DNA of 64,000 bases from an uncultured Bacteroidales bacterium. Lineage in GTDB: Bacteria; Bacteroidota; Bacteroidia; Bacteroidales; WCHB1-69. Below the pieces are notes generated by a model, which saw only the letters and a list, made by a program, of their open reading frames with translations, was not told the origin of the DNA and made no database searches. The DNA lies in NCBI GenBank assembly GCA_900316305.1, contig ONCM01000009.1:1-64000 (forward strand). Reading direction: 5' to 3'. A program made the translations under genes and the position numbers. Shown in pieces: positions 15,439-24,858 of this stretch; position 1 is the first letter of the stretch, and the number at the start of each line of letters is the position of its first letter.

Positions 15439-16960
15439 TCTCTCTCGGTATAGGTAATACAAACAAATCTTCGGGTTTTCGCGGCCGGTATTCAATCAAC
15501 CAGCGGAACCCCTGGAGTTTGCGGTCTTTGGCATCCAGCTTGTCGTCGGGGTGCACGTGCCCGTTGGGCGAGTCGTAGTAGCGGATCTGTTGTATTCTGT
15601 TGCTGTCCAGTAAGATGCACATTTCCGTAGTGATGGAGGTGTTGATGCCTACCAGGGAGCTGTCTTCTTCCTGAAGATAATAGACACATTCTGCATTGCC
15701 CACTATATCAACGCGTTGCAGATTTTTCTCCATAAAATGTCCGATGATGTTCAATCCTTTGATTTGGTTGAACTCGGTGTCGCGGAAGAGCCCGCCGACG
15801 ATGAACCCGGATTTGCACAGTTCGACCTTGCTTCTGATGGAATCAATGATGGTGAAGCGAATGGTGTCGCCCGAGAGTTGATAACTTTCCGACCATAGTA
15901 TCGGGTTGTAGAACAGAGTCAGAAGGGAGTCCTCGACGTTGTAAACCAATGAGTCGCAGGCACCTTGCAAGTTCTTGTGCAGGAATTTGGTATGGAAAAA
16001 GGCTCGCATCAAGGTCGGATTGGAGGCGGTGTCGAAATCGACCAGCAGGGTGTCACAGTGCATGAAAAGGGTGTCCTTATTGTCATCTATATATATAAGC
16101 AGGTTGCTGTCGGTGGCGATGGAGGTTCCGCCCTTTTCATGGTGTTCCAGATAGTTGCCCTTGAGGATAAAATGGTTGCTTGTATCAACGTAAGTGGTAT
16201 TATACCAAGCTTTTCCGAAATGATTCTCTTTGTCATAGTAAAGACTGTCGGCAAAGAGTTGTTGCTTTTCGCCAAGCAGTTGCACATGGCCATCAAGGAT
16301 GGTGATGTCCAGATTGGTGTTGTAGATTCCGCCGTCGGCATAGATGGTGTTCTCTTCGCTGACGAGTTTTGTGGGGGAGATAAAGTAAGCGATTTTGGAG
16401 CTGGCGTTATAGCGAAGGGAGTCGCAGTTCATTCGGTAGCTGGTGCTGCGCAGCAGGACGCTGTCGTGGAGATAGGCATCGTCGGTGTTGGTGAAATATT
16501 TCCCGATTTCGCTGGTGAGCGTGTCTTCTTCATTGTAGATTTCGCCGCCGGTCGTGTAGAATCCGCAGTCGATGTTGAGGTCATAGAAGATACTGTCGGA
16601 AAGCAGATAGGATTTGCCGTTGTCGAGCCTGACCTTGCCGGCGATGGCCGCCTGACGGATGTTGCCGTCGTAAGTGGCGCGTCTTCCGGTGAGAATCACA
16701 GAGTCGCTGATGACAAAGCGGACGGGCGAACCGAACGCGATGATGTAATTGTCTGCTTCATAGAGATATGCACTGTCGCAAAAGCCCACTACGTTGTCTT
16801 GGGCGAATTTCACGTTTCCGATGAGGCGTTGTGCGCCGGGGAGCACCTCTTCGTCGTAATAGCCCATATCCGCCCGATAACGAATCCTGCGGTTTCCCTG
16901 CCCGTGTATGCTACTGATACACAGGATGAAAAGCAGGATAATGGCGAGTAGGCGTCTCAT
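15425..16960 (-). CDS. OstA/LptA-like LPS transport protein
   Basis: A 511-aa exported protein with signal peptide MRRLLAIILLFILCISSIHG. The mature protein is a regular series of short beta repeats alternating 'function' and 'structure' strands (for example YLYEADNYIIAFGSPVRF, LTGRRATYDGNIRQA, IYADGGIYNTNLDITILDG), as in OstA/LptA/LptD N-terminal domains that bind lipopolysaccharide in the periplasm. Two bases separate it from the MORN-repeat lipoprotein gene upstream, so they are probably cotranscribed. LptA proper is shorter (~190 aa); this is the long form often seen in Bacteroidota. Its C-terminal VDH comes from the repeat array. Confidence 0.85.
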   Translation of the reverse strand: MRRLLAIILLFILCISSIHGQGNRRIRYRADMGYYDEEVLPGAQRLIGNVKFAQDNVVGFCDSAYLYEADNYIIAFGSPVRFVISDSVILTGRRATYDGNIRQAAIAGKVRLDNGKSYLLSDSIFYDLNIDCGFYTTGGEIYNEEDTLTSEIGKYFTNTDDAYLHDSVLLRSTSYRMNCDSLRYNASSKIAYFISPTKLVSEENTIYADGGIYNTNLDITILDGHVQLLGEKQQLFADSLYYDKENHFGKAWYNTTYVDTSNHFILKGNYLEHHEKGGTSIATDSNLLIYIDDNKDTLFMHCDTLLVDFDTASNPTLMRAFFHTKFLHKNLQGACDSLVYNVEDSLLTLFYNPILWSESYQLSGDTIRFTIIDSIRSKVELCKSGFIVGGLFRDTEFNQIKGLNIIGHFMEKNLQRVDIVGNAECVYYLQEEDSSLVGINTSITTEMCILLDSNRIQQIRYYDSPNGHVHPDDKLDAKDRKLQGFRWLIEYRPRKPEDLFVLPIPRETVDH

Positions 16961-16962
16961 GA

Positions 16963-17631
16963 TTATTTCAAGAGGGTAGAATCGGTGTGGTCGCTGATGA
17001 TGCGGTCTTCTTTGAATGTGATTTCGCGATAAACGTTGCCTGATGGGGTGTAATAGAGCTCTTTGCCGTCCTTTTTGTTGCTTTTGTAGTGGGTGGTGCG
17101 TTGCGGATGACCGTTTTTGTCGTAAAAGGTCACTTCGCCGGTGCCGTCATGGAATTCGCCTTCCCCGACGAGCACGCCGCGTTCGTCATAGTAGGTCCAA
17201 GGCCCTTCAAAGAGGTCGTTTTGGAAACCGCCCTCCAACTTAACGCTGCCGTCGAGGTGATAGGCTTTGTGGGGACCGTTCTTGCGGCCGTGTAGGTAGG
17301 TGGTTTCTTGACTTTTGCATCCGTTGGCGAGAAACATCACCTCCACCCCTTCGATAGAGTCGTTCTTATACACGCAGTAGGTGTCCAAAAGGCCGTTGTT
17401 GAAATATCTTCTGAATTCGCCGTTCCGTTTGCCGTTCTTCATTTCCACCTCTATTTCCACGGTATTGGGACTGTGGTAGAAATAGACGGTTTTGCCGTGT
17501 TCCTTTTTGCCCTTGTATTGGATAATGGACTGAGTGCGGCCGTCAGGGAAATAGGTGGTTTCGGTGTGTTTGCAGCCGGCGCAAAGCAGCGCGACAATGG
17601 CGACAATCCATATACTATATTGTCTGGTCAT
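16963..17631 (-). CDS. MORN-repeat lipoprotein
   Basis: A 222-aa lipoprotein: signal MTRQYSIWIVAIVALLCAGC with lipobox LCAGC. The mature part consists of MORN-2-like repeats such as TYFPDGRTQSIIQYKGKKEHG, YLHGRKNGPHKAYHLDG and YYDERGVLVGEGEFHDG. A surface or periplasmic role is likely; no enzymatic motif is seen. I chose the ATG at 17631 because the longer reading begins with a TTG inside the TATCTTTG box at 17650-17657. It probably heads a transcript with the OstA-like gene. Confidence 0.85.
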   Translation of the reverse strand: MTRQYSIWIVAIVALLCAGCKHTETTYFPDGRTQSIIQYKGKKEHGKTVYFYHSPNTVEIEVEMKNGKRNGEFRRYFNNGLLDTYCVYKNDSIEGVEVMFLANGCKSQETTYLHGRKNGPHKAYHLDGSVKLEGGFQNDLFEGPWTYYDERGVLVGEGEFHDGTGEVTFYDKNGHPQRTTHYKSNKKDGKELYYTPSGNVYREITFKEDRIISDHTDSTLLK

Positions 17632-17649
17632 ATTTTCAAAATTTGGGCG

Positions 17650-17657
17650 CAAAGATA
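17650..17657 (-). promoter_or_regulatory. TATCTTTG -7 box of the MORN lipoprotein gene
   Basis: TAnnTTTG box 18 bp before the ATG at 17631; it decides the start codon. Confidence 0.75.
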
Positions 17658-17666
17658 CAATTTTTA

Positions 17667-17739
17667 ATGGTTATTGGTTATGGGTTAGTGGTTATAGAAG
17701 GAGTGAGTAGGGAGAAATTAAAGTCAACAGTCAATGGTC
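17667..17739. repeat. Short heptad-like arrays (GGTTATT and GTCAACA/GTCAATG units)
   Basis: ATGGTTATTGGTTATGGGTT-type units at about 17667-17692 and AGTCAAC/AGTCAAT units at about 17720-17739, between the lipoprotein promoter and the tRNA-Pro terminator. Confidence 0.6.
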
Positions 17740-17745
17740 AAAAAA

Positions 17746-17769
17746 AGGCCGTCACATAGTGACAGCCTT
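17746..17769 (-). terminator. Terminator of tRNA-Pro
   Basis: On the minus strand, AAGGCTGTCAC-TAT-GTGACGGCC is followed by a T-run, 10 bp after the tRNA. Confidence 0.85.
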
Positions 17770-17778
17770 TTGGTAATG

Positions 17779-17851
17779 TCGGGGTGAGAAGACTCGAACT
17801 TCCGGCCTCTACGTCCCGAACGTAGCGCGCTACCAACTGCGCCACACCCCG
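17779..17851 (-). tRNA. tRNA-Pro (anticodon CGG)
   Basis: A 73-nt tRNA with acceptor arms CGGGGTG/CACCCCG and loop TTCGGGA. The anticodon complements 17816-17818. The TATTTTTG box at 17867-17874 precedes it. Confidence 0.95.
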
Positions 17852-17866
17852 TCCGTTTTGCGGCTG

Positions 17867-17874
17867 CAAAAATA
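17867..17874 (-). promoter_or_regulatory. TATTTTTG -7 box of tRNA-Pro
   Basis: TAnnTTTG box 15 bp before the tRNA 5' end. Confidence 0.75.
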
Positions 17875-17918
17875 CACTTTTTTTGAATTGATGGACGGGT
17901 GGAGAAATGTTTTTTTTG

Positions 17919-17926
17919 TATTTTTG
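17919..17926 (+). promoter_or_regulatory. TATTTTTG -7 box of the large T9SS type B protein gene
   Basis: TAnnTTTG box in the divergent spacer. It implies a leader of about 115 nt before the ATG at 18050; no clear hairpin is seen in that leader. Confidence 0.6.
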
Positions 17927-18049
17927 CAAATTCATTGGAAATGCCTATATCTCAACGTTTTGTTGTGATGTGTCAGGGTGTTTGATTTTTTTTGTAACAA
18001 TAGGAATCCTTTTTCGTTTAGAGTGTATTAATAAGATAAACTTACTAGA

Positions 18050-20959
18050 ATGAAGAAAAACATATTCGGCATCAGCTTGCTTTTGATGTTTTTGGCTTTT
18101 GCTCAAATGGCTGTGGCGCAAACTATTATAATGGGGTCAACGCCGTTGGTGGGTGACATTGACGAGGAGGTTCGAAACTTTTATGACCCGGGCGGCGTGC
18201 CCGGCGCTATGGGTGACAACCAAGATCCCAATGGCTATTTCGCGCCTAACCTCAAAGACACGATGACGTTGAGAACGAACACGTACAACTGCGTGTTGTA
18301 CGTGCTGTTTGAGGAATTTGCCATGACTGAAGGTGACTCGTTGTGGATTTTTGACGGTCCGAACTGTTCTTCGCCGCTTATTGGGGTTTATAACCAAGTG
18401 AACTCTCCCGGTGAGTTCCTCTCCACGGGGAAAAACCTGACCTTTGTATTCCATTCCGATGAAGTGGATATCCCGGGTTTGATGGCGGGCTGGCAGGCAA
18501 AAGTGTATGCATACGACACATTGCCCGCCAATCGCTTGTTTGGAGACGGATATGTCTATAACCTCACCTGCTTGTCTGAATTCTATGATTCCGGCGGTCC
18601 TACAGGCAATATAGCGGCCAATAATGAGAACTCGAGTGGAACTTCTTACGTCGAATTCACCTCACCGGTAGGCACGCATATTAAATGCGAGTTTTCTCAG
18701 TTTGCGGTCAACGGCATTATGAAAATTTACGATGGCATGTATATGGATCCTGACAAACGTCTGATTGGTCAGTTTTGCACCTCCACGTTGGATGGGACCA
18801 CGAATAACAGACCGCCGGTGCTCTTTTCCAGCGGCAATACGCTGAGTTTCGTCTATGTGGGTGCAGCCAACGATGTCAACAAAGCGGGTTGGCATGCCAC
18901 AATTACCTGTGTGGCCACCCTTTTTGAATCTCCGGACGGTAGCGCCTGCCCAAGCGTCACCAATATCCCTTCCGGTGTTTATGCGGACGCACCAAATCCG
19001 AAAGATTTCGATTTTGACTGCAGCAACCCGGTGGTCCTGCTGGAAGCCGAGGTGATCGCCACGGGACGTTATACGAATGACTATACGGTGAAGCAAATCC
19101 CTTATAATGAGGAAAATATGCTCTTTGCCTATAATGAAGGCGATCCTATTGGCGCTTCTTCTGACGATAACTGGTTGTCAGGTGTGTCGTTGCCCTTCAC
19201 CTTCATCTTTTTTGGAAGACCCTACACCATGGTCTATCCGGGTACCAATGGATTGATTTCCATGAATCCTCAGTCTGGCGGATGTACCTATTCCTATCAG
19301 CAACCGTCCACCACACCGCCCTATTCCTCCATTCCTTATGTTTATAAGAATTGTGTATATGGAGTTTATGAGGACATTGACTGCCGTTATTATACCAACA
19401 AGCAAGATGGTCTTGGTCAGGGTAATGTGCGTGTGAAAGTGCTTGGACAGTATCCTTGCCGGGCGTTCGTGTTCAATTATCTGAATGTGGGTCTCTATGG
19501 ACTGACCAATACAAGTACGGGCAGCCAATATCAGAATTACAATACCTATCAGATGGTCTTGTATGAGGGCACCAATATTATCGATGTCTATGTGAAGCAT
19601 CGTAAGTGTTGTGCCACGACCAATTCGCATGGAGAGGGCATCATCGGATTGCAGAACAACACCTCTTCCCAGATTTTGTTGGCACCTGAGCGTGGTATGA
19701 CCAGCTGGAATACTGATAACGAAGCTTGGCGTTTTACTCCGATTACCCCGTTTGATGAGAATGGAGAGTTGACGTGGTATGCCAATTCCGTCTCGCCGGC
19801 GAACATCATCAGCTATGATGCCCATGCCAAGAACCGCAAGATTACCGTGAGTCCGACGGAAACCACGAAGTATATTTCGGAGTACAAATACCATAATGCC
19901 AATAATGACGAATTCATTATTCGCGATACCACTACGATTCGGGTGCGTATTCCGTCGGTTCTTGCCAGTAGCAATACAGGAACCAACCATATCTGTCCAA
20001 ATGACAATGCCACATTGAGCGTTTCATTCCAGAATTATCCGGATGTCCAACCGATGAGTTACCGTTGGAGCAGTGGTGACACTACCGCAACCTGTGTGGT
20101 ATCTCCTTCTCAAACACAAACATATAGGGTGACGGTCACCTTTGACAACGGTTGTACCAACTACGACTCTGTGGCTGTACTGGTTACTGATTTGGAATTC
20201 CCGACCATTACCGGTATTGACACCATCTGTTTTGGCAAATCGACCACTCTGACGGCTTCTCATCCCACCTCCAACCAATTCCATTGGAGCTCGGGTCAGA
20301 CCACCTCTACCATCACTGTTTCTCCGCAGGTGACCACTACCTATATCGTCTCTGCCACTATGATTGGCGACTGTATCGTCACCGATACGCTCACCGTCAC
20401 GGTGTTGCAGTTGCCGAAACCGCAGTTCCAGGCCACCCCGACGGAAATCTATGTGGAAAACGGCATCGGAACGGTGAACTGCGTCAACCTGACGCCAGGC
20501 GATAACCATCTGGTGTGGAATTTCGGGGATGTCTTCTCCAACCTCAATATTATTGAAGATGTGGAGGATCCTGCGCATGATTATACCCATTCCGGCTATT
20601 ATACCATCACTTTGACGGCTACCGACTCATTGGGTTGTGTGGATTCGGTGAAAAACCGCGTTTCTGTGGAAGTGCCGTATTTCTTCTATATCCCGAATTC
20701 ATTCACTCCTGATGGCGATGGTGTCAACGAATATTTTGCCCCGCAAGGACAGGGTGTTGACCCGGAGAATTATCTGATGCAGATTTTCGACCGCTCGGGT
20801 ATGCTGATCTACACCACACACAATCCTTACGACTATTGGGATGGTCGCAACAAATATGGCCAGAAGTGTCCCGAAGGGGTCTATGTTTATCGTATTCTGT
20901 TGCGAAATCTGAATGTGGAGGACAAGGAATACACCGGAACCGTGACTTTGATCCGGTAA
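18050..20959 (+). CDS. Large secreted CUB/PKD-like protein with T9SS type B (CHU_C) domain
   Basis: A 969-aa surface protein. After the signal peptide (MKKNIFGISLLLMFLAFAQM, then AVAQ) come two CUB-like regions (about 30-165 and 170-290; for example SLWIFDGPNCSSPLIG, MKIYDGMY), a middle domain with SLPFTFIFFGRPYTMVYPG and YTMVYPGTNGLIS, two immunoglobulin-like repeats (YRWSSGDTTATCVVSPSQT, FHWSSGQTTSTITVSPQVT), a PKD-like domain (VWNFGDVFS ... YTHSGYYTITLTATDSLGC), and the C-terminal gliding-motility-associated domain IPNSFTPDGDGVNEYF ... WDGRNKYGQKCPEGVYVY. It is likely anchored or released by the type IX system and used for adhesion or display. It has its own promoter and no operon partner. 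Confidence 0.9.
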   Translation: MKKNIFGISLLLMFLAFAQMAVAQTIIMGSTPLVGDIDEEVRNFYDPGGVPGAMGDNQDPNGYFAPNLKDTMTLRTNTYNCVLYVLFEEFAMTEGDSLWIFDGPNCSSPLIGVYNQVNSPGEFLSTGKNLTFVFHSDEVDIPGLMAGWQAKVYAYDTLPANRLFGDGYVYNLTCLSEFYDSGGPTGNIAANNENSSGTSYVEFTSPVGTHIKCEFSQFAVNGIMKIYDGMYMDPDKRLIGQFCTSTLDGTTNNRPPVLFSSGNTLSFVYVGAANDVNKAGWHATITCVATLFESPDGSACPSVTNIPSGVYADAPNPKDFDFDCSNPVVLLEAEVIATGRYTNDYTVKQIPYNEENMLFAYNEGDPIGASSDDNWLSGVSLPFTFIFFGRPYTMVYPGTNGLISMNPQSGGCTYSYQQPSTTPPYSSIPYVYKNCVYGVYEDIDCRYYTNKQDGLGQGNVRVKVLGQYPCRAFVFNYLNVGLYGLTNTSTGSQYQNYNTYQMVLYEGTNIIDVYVKHRKCCATTNSHGEGIIGLQNNTSSQILLAPERGMTSWNTDNEAWRFTPITPFDENGELTWYANSVSPANIISYDAHAKNRKITVSPTETTKYISEYKYHNANNDEFIIRDTTTIRVRIPSVLASSNTGTNHICPNDNATLSVSFQNYPDVQPMSYRWSSGDTTATCVVSPSQTQTYRVTVTFDNGCTNYDSVAVLVTDLEFPTITGIDTICFGKSTTLTASHPTSNQFHWSSGQTTSTITVSPQVTTTYIVSATMIGDCIVTDTLTVTVLQLPKPQFQATPTEIYVENGIGTVNCVNLTPGDNHLVWNFGDVFSNLNIIEDVEDPAHDYTHSGYYTITLTATDSLGCVDSVKNRVSVEVPYFFYIPNSFTPDGDGVNEYFAPQGQGVDPENYLMQIFDRSGMLIYTTHNPYDYWDGRNKYGQKCPEGVYVYRILLRNLNVEDKEYTGTVTLIR

Positions 20960-21005
20960 TACCATCCGACCGATACATCATTAAGAAACCTTAATACACA
21001 CGCAA

Positions 21006-21034
21006 GTAGAGCCGTCACATTGTGACGGCTCTAC
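21006..21034. repeat. 29-bp palindrome, GTAGAGCCG type
   Basis: Arms GTAGAGCCGTCAC and GTGACGGCTCTAC around ATT, between convergent genes and followed by GGTTTT. It shares the outer GTAGAG/CTCTAC with the GTAGAGACG palindromes and the core GTCAC-GTGAC with the tRNA-Pro terminator hairpin. It may double as a terminator. Confidence 0.85.
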
Positions 21035-21061
21035 GGTTTTATATCGTCTTGTTTTGCGTTA

Positions 21062-21991
21062 TTAAGATGCTTTTTCCAGATCGCGGATGCGCAGATTGGT
21101 CCACTTGGGTTCGATGGTCGGGTCGTGGAAAATTTCGTCGATCTGTAAGTTTTTGTGGGTGAAAACGAAGTCGGCGATAAAACGGTCGAGGAAGTCGAAT
21201 TCGTCGTTGTAGCGGATGGCTACTTGGTGTCCGAGATCCGGATAACGACGGATGTAGTAACTGTAACCGTTTTTCTTGAACTGTTTGGCAAGCGAGCTGG
21301 AACCGAAAAGTCCGAAGTTGAAGACTTGCAACTTGTTGTAATACACCAATTTGTCAATAGTTCCGTGACAGAGAAGGGTAGGGGCGGGCTCGTGGTTCTT
21401 GTATTTGGGCTTTCCGTGCGTGGAGAAGATGGCGCCGGCGTAGGAAATGACCCCTGCAGGACGGAAATCGGCGGGCAGGATGTTACTGTTGAGGTAGCCG
21501 TTGCACAGGGCGTAGTCGGTCTCCAAGACGGTGATGGCTCCGGCGCTGCTGCCCATGAGGATGATATTCGTGGGGTTGATTTTATACTTCTTCGTGTCCA
21601 AAAGGTTCTTAAGGGTGTAGTCGATGGCGGAAATCAGGTCTTCTGCTGCCATATTGATGGCTTTTTCGAACTGTTTCACGGAGGCGACGGCCGAAATTTT
21701 CTTCTGTCCCCGCATTCCCAACCGATAGTCGATGGCAATGACCACAAAACCCTTGTCCGTGAAGTGCTTCTTGATTTGTTGGATTTGGCTGTCGTCTCGT
21801 TTCCCGCCGACGAAGCCGCCGCCGAATACGAAAATCAGGCACGCCTGCTGCTCGTTTTGCACCTGTGGCACATAGACATCCATGTAAAGTTTGGAGGTGT
21901 CCTTGGTGGCATACAGGTAAGTCTCCTTTTCTTGTGCAAATACGGTGGAGAAACTGATGATGAATGCTATTGCAAGTATGAATCGACGCAT
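21062..21991 (-). CDS. Secreted alpha/beta-hydrolase (esterase/lipase family)
   Basis: A 309-aa exported hydrolase with signal peptide MRRFILAIAFIISFSTVFAQ. The oxyanion region is FVFGGGFVGGKRDD (HGGGF-like with Phe for His), the nucleophile elbow is LMGSSAGAITVLE, a late Asp is in GTIDKLVYY and the His is in DLGHQVAIR. This is the BD-FAE/carboxylesterase type; the substrate is unknown. It lies 18 bp after the O-antigen-ligase-like gene and is probably the last gene of the long minus-strand cluster. Confidence 0.83.
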   Translation of the reverse strand: MRRFILAIAFIISFSTVFAQEKETYLYATKDTSKLYMDVYVPQVQNEQQACLIFVFGGGFVGGKRDDSQIQQIKKHFTDKGFVVIAIDYRLGMRGQKKISAVASVKQFEKAINMAAEDLISAIDYTLKNLLDTKKYKINPTNIILMGSSAGAITVLETDYALCNGYLNSNILPADFRPAGVISYAGAIFSTHGKPKYKNHEPAPTLLCHGTIDKLVYYNKLQVFNFGLFGSSSLAKQFKKNGYSYYIRRYPDLGHQVAIRYNDEFDFLDRFIADFVFTHKNLQIDEIFHDPTIEPKWTNLRIRDLEKAS

Positions 21992-22009
21992 GGTTTTGCG
22001 ATTTTTGGT

Positions 22010-23266
22010 TTACGATTGTTTGGTCAAGCTGTTGGCTTGCACCATGAAGAGTGGAATCATGATGGCGAAGAAATCAACCCCGGCCCGTCGGTCGAACATG
22101 CATTCGACCAAGCAATTGAGAAATAGCAGCAGGAACAGGGACAGCAACATCATATCGCGATGCTTGATACCGGTACATAATGGGGTGATGAAATAGAGCG
22201 CGGTGAGGATCAGTCCGAGAATGCCGTTGGTGAGGAGGGCGAAAAGAAGCTGGTTATGTGCATTGTAGGGGTGTTCACGGTTTTTCCAGTAGCCATTTTC
22301 GTGATATTTTTCCATCACGACATCGTTGCCGTCGCCGGTGCCCACGCCCCAAGGGAGGTTCTCCACTGCTCCGTCCCATGCCGCCTCCCAGATGATGAGG
22401 CGTGCATCGGGCTTCTTGTTCTTGTGACGGAAAGACATGGCATTTTGGGTGAAACGGTTGCTTGGCGAGGTGATCACCAGCGTGGTGAACAGACCGAAGG
22501 TGAAGATAAACAACGGTATCATGTATTTCAGTCGGGAACGCTTCCGATAGACAGCGTAGCCGCACCATAAGGTGTGCATAAACAGGAAAATAAGGATTCC
22601 TGCGCGGGAATAGACGCAGAAAACGCCGACGGAAATGACAAGTTCCAAAAGGTAAGCTAGCACGATACGCTTTTTGGTCATCTCGTGCTGATGATTGATT
22701 AAATGGTTGAAAATCAGGATATAGACAAATGTAAGATATAAGGCGACGTAGGCGTGGTGCCGCTGATAGCAGAAGAAGTTGTCGTACATGTAGCTGGAGT
22801 CGCCCGTTTTGATGGTTCGATAGATTCCGAAACCAAACAGGAAGAGTAACAATAAGATTTCACTGGCGGCAAAGAGTGTCAAAAGCACATCAAAATGCTG
22901 TTTTTTCCACGTTTTTGGGGAAGTGGTGAGGAAGATGACAGGAGCAAAGAAGAACCAAATATAGCATTCGAAAGTGCGCCACGCAATGGGTATGTTTTCG
23001 GAATTGATAAATCCAAGGGTAGGGATCAGGCAGATGCCCAGGAGGAAGAAACCGTAGGGAATGCCGTCGTTGGCTTTGAAGTTCTCCCATTTTTCGCGCC
23101 AGTTCCATTGGCAAATCCAGAGCACCAGCAAGGTGATGCCAATGGGCCACATGAGATAGGTGGTGATGGGTAACAGCCCCATCATAATCATCATCAGAAT
23201 GTAGCTGATGTTGAAGAACACGTCTTGTGTGCGCAACGATTGGCAATATGCGGATAGTTTATTCAT
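22010..23266 (-). CDS. O-antigen ligase (Wzy_C/WaaL-like) membrane protein
   Basis: A 418-aa inner-membrane protein with about ten hydrophobic helices. The Wzy_C region contains [15 protein letters not shown], then a large periplasmic loop with [21 protein letters not shown] and [20 protein letters not shown]; the H-NxH pattern in that loop is typical of O-antigen ligases and polymerases. It overlaps trmD by eight bases, indicating translational coupling. No other polysaccharide genes are near, so the glycan is unknown. Confidence 0.85.
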   Translation of the reverse strand: MNKLSAYCQSLRTQDVFFNISYILMMIMMGLLPITTYLMWPIGITLLVLWICQWNWREKWENFKANDGIPYGFFLLGICLIPTLGFINSENIPIAWRTFECYIWFFFAPVIFLTTSPKTWKKQHFDVLLTLFAASEILLLLFLFGFGIYRTIKTGDSSYMYDNFFCYQRHHAYVALYLTFVYILIFNHLINHQHEMTKKRIVLAYLLELVISVGVFCVYSRAGILIFLFMHTLWCGYAVYRKRSRLKYMIPLFIFTFGLFTTLVITSPSNRFTQNAMSFRHKNKKPDARLIIWEAAWDGAVENLPWGVGTGDGNDVVMEKYHENGYWKNREHPYNAHNQLLFALLTNGILGLILTALYFITPLCTGIKHRDMMLLSLFLLLFLNCLVECMFDRRAGVDFFAIMIPLFMVQANSLTKQS

Positions 23267-23939
23267 GTTCTAGGAGGTCTGGTCTTCGTTGTTGGGTTCT
23301 CGTCATCTGCTGATTGTAACGCCATTCGTCAATCAGTTTCTGGTTGCCGGAGAGCAGCACGTCGGGGACGCGATGACCGCGGAAGTCGGCGGGACGGGTA
23401 TAGACGGGAGCGGAGAGCAGGTTGTCCTGGAAGGAGTCGGAGAGGGCGGAGGCCCCGTCGCTGATGACACCGGGAATCACTCGCGCGATGGCGTCGGTGA
23501 TGACCATGGCCGCTAGTTCGCCGCCGGAAAGCACGTAGTCGCCGATGCTAAGCTCGCCGGTGATGAAGAGGTCGCGCACGCGCTCGTCCACGCCTTTGTA
23601 GTGCCCGCACAGCAGGATGATGTTGTTCAGCATGGACATCTCATTGGCTATCTGTTGGTTGAAAGTTTTGCCATCAGGAGCCATCAAGTAGATGCCGTCA
23701 TACTCGCGCTCGCTCTGCAGCTGTTCGATGCAGCGGGCGATGGGCTCCACCATCATTACCATACCGGCACCGCCGCCGAAAGGATAGTCGTCGGCGCGAT
23801 GATGTTTGTCGTACGTGAATGCGCGTATGTCATGCACATGCAACTCCAAATACTGCTTCTCCACGGCGCGTTTCAGTATGGAACTGCCGAACACGCCCGG
23901 GAACATTTCGGGGAAAAGGGTCAATATGTCTATTCTCAT
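23259..23939 (-). CDS. trmD: tRNA (guanine37-N1)-methyltransferase
   Basis: A 226-aa TrmD that methylates G37 with S-adenosylmethionine. It begins [15 protein letters not shown], has [14 protein letters not shown], and the trefoil-knot cofactor motif [15 protein letters not shown] followed by [16 protein letters not shown]. The C-terminal part carries [20 protein letters not shown]. Four bases overlap with the upstream methyltransferase gene. rpsP, rimM and rplS, common neighbours of trmD elsewhere, are not here. Confidence 0.97.
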   Translation of the reverse strand: MRIDILTLFPEMFPGVFGSSILKRAVEKQYLELHVHDIRAFTYDKHHRADDYPFGGGAGMVMMVEPIARCIEQLQSEREYDGIYLMAPDGKTFNQQIANEMSMLNNIILLCGHYKGVDERVRDLFITGELSIGDYVLSGGELAAMVITDAIARVIPGVISDGASALSDSFQDNLLSAPVYTRPADFRGHRVPDVLLSGNQKLIDEWRYNQQMTRTQQRRPDLLEHE

Positions 23940-24592
23940 CCTTGTAATTTCTCTATGATCATAATGCCGTCACGGAAAGGAAGCAAGAGGTTGCGTACCC
24001 GAGGATCCTGCTGTACGTGGTCGTTGAACGCCAGGATTGCCTGCGTGTCGCGGTCGTTGTGAGCCACCTCGTGTACTACTTTACTATTCCATAACGTGTT
24101 GTCAATCAATATAAATCCGTTTTCCCGCACTTGCGGAAAGACGATGTCGTAATATTCTTGGTAGTCGGTTTTCTCTGCATCGATGAAGACCAAATCCCAT
24201 ATTTCGTTCATGGCGGGCACGATGCGTTTTGCGTCACCAATGTGCAGTTGGATTTTGTTGGTATCGGGACTTTTAGCCACAAATTCCCGGATACGGTCTT
24301 CGTACTCTTCATTGATTTCGATGGTGTGCAGGATGCCGTCATCCGTAAGCCCCTCCGCCAGACAGATGGCCGAGTAGCCGGTGAAGGTGCCGATTTCCAA
24401 GATTCTCGTTGGATGTATCATTTTGGAAATCAGCGATAAAAACTGTCCTTGAAGTTGTCCGGAGGCCATCCTCGGATTGATGGTCTGCAGGTGGGTCTGC
24501 CGGTTCAGACGGTACAGCAAATCCGTCTCGGCAGTGGTGTGTGCCTCGCAGTAGGATTCGATTTCGGGATCTATGAGGTCGAATGTGGACAT
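23936..24592 (-). CDS. O-methyltransferase (Methyltransf_3 / COMT-like)
   Basis: A 218-aa class I SAM methyltransferase. Motif I is [19 protein letters not shown], the acidic motif is [11 protein letters not shown], and the metal-binding region is [16 protein letters not shown] with [13 protein letters not shown]. These match the cation-dependent catechol/caffeoyl-CoA O-methyltransferase family, also related to tRNA 5-hydroxyuridine methyltransferase TrmR. Given its coupling to trmD (overlap of four bases), a tRNA substrate is an attractive inference but not shown. Confidence 0.87.
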   Translation of the reverse strand: MSTFDLIDPEIESYCEAHTTAETDLLYRLNRQTHLQTINPRMASGQLQGQFLSLISKMIHPTRILEIGTFTGYSAICLAEGLTDDGILHTIEINEEYEDRIREFVAKSPDTNKIQLHIGDAKRIVPAMNEIWDLVFIDAEKTDYQEYYDIVFPQVRENGFILIDNTLWNSKVVHEVAHNDRDTQAILAFNDHVQQDPRVRNLLLPFRDGIMIIEKLQG

Positions 24593-24787
24593 TTAGGTCA
24601 GTTCTGCAATGGTTTTATTGACCTCCTCTTCCGTTTTGGTCAGTTTGTCACGACAAATTTTCATCAAAACGGTCGCGCGTTTCATCTTTTCGGTCAGTTC
24701 GTCCACGCTGATGCTGTCGTTTTCCAATTGGTCCACAATCTCCTTCAATTCTTCGAAAGCCGCGGTATATGTCATTTCTTCTTTCAT
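24593..24787 (-). CDS. xseB: Exodeoxyribonuclease VII small subunit
   Basis: A 64-aa acidic helical protein reading YTAAFEELKEIVDQLENDSI and MKRATVLMKICRDKLTKTEE, the standard XseB pattern. It abuts the methyltransferase gene with no spacer. The large subunit gene xseA, often directly upstream, is not in the window. Confidence 0.88.
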   Translation of the reverse strand: MKEEMTYTAAFEELKEIVDQLENDSISVDELTEKMKRATVLMKICRDKLTKTEEEVNKTIAELT

Positions 24788-24799
24788 CTTATTCTTTAT

Positions 24800-24858
24800 T
24801 ATTCATCGTTCTTCATCGCTTTTCATCGTCATTCATCGTCATTCATCGTCATTCGTCG
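24800..24858. repeat. Decamer array (TCATTCATCG units)
   Basis: About five tandem 10-bp units, TCATTCATCG and variants, between xseB and the barrel gene. This is the only period-10 array in the window. Confidence 0.8.

Noticed and set aside
15965-16951. A 328-codon open frame antisense to the OstA-like gene
   Set aside because: Shadow of a real gene; no start context, motif or promoter.
21006-21034. Insertion sequence remnants at the palindromes
   Set aside because: No transposase fragments, long terminal repeats or target duplications were seen near any copy.
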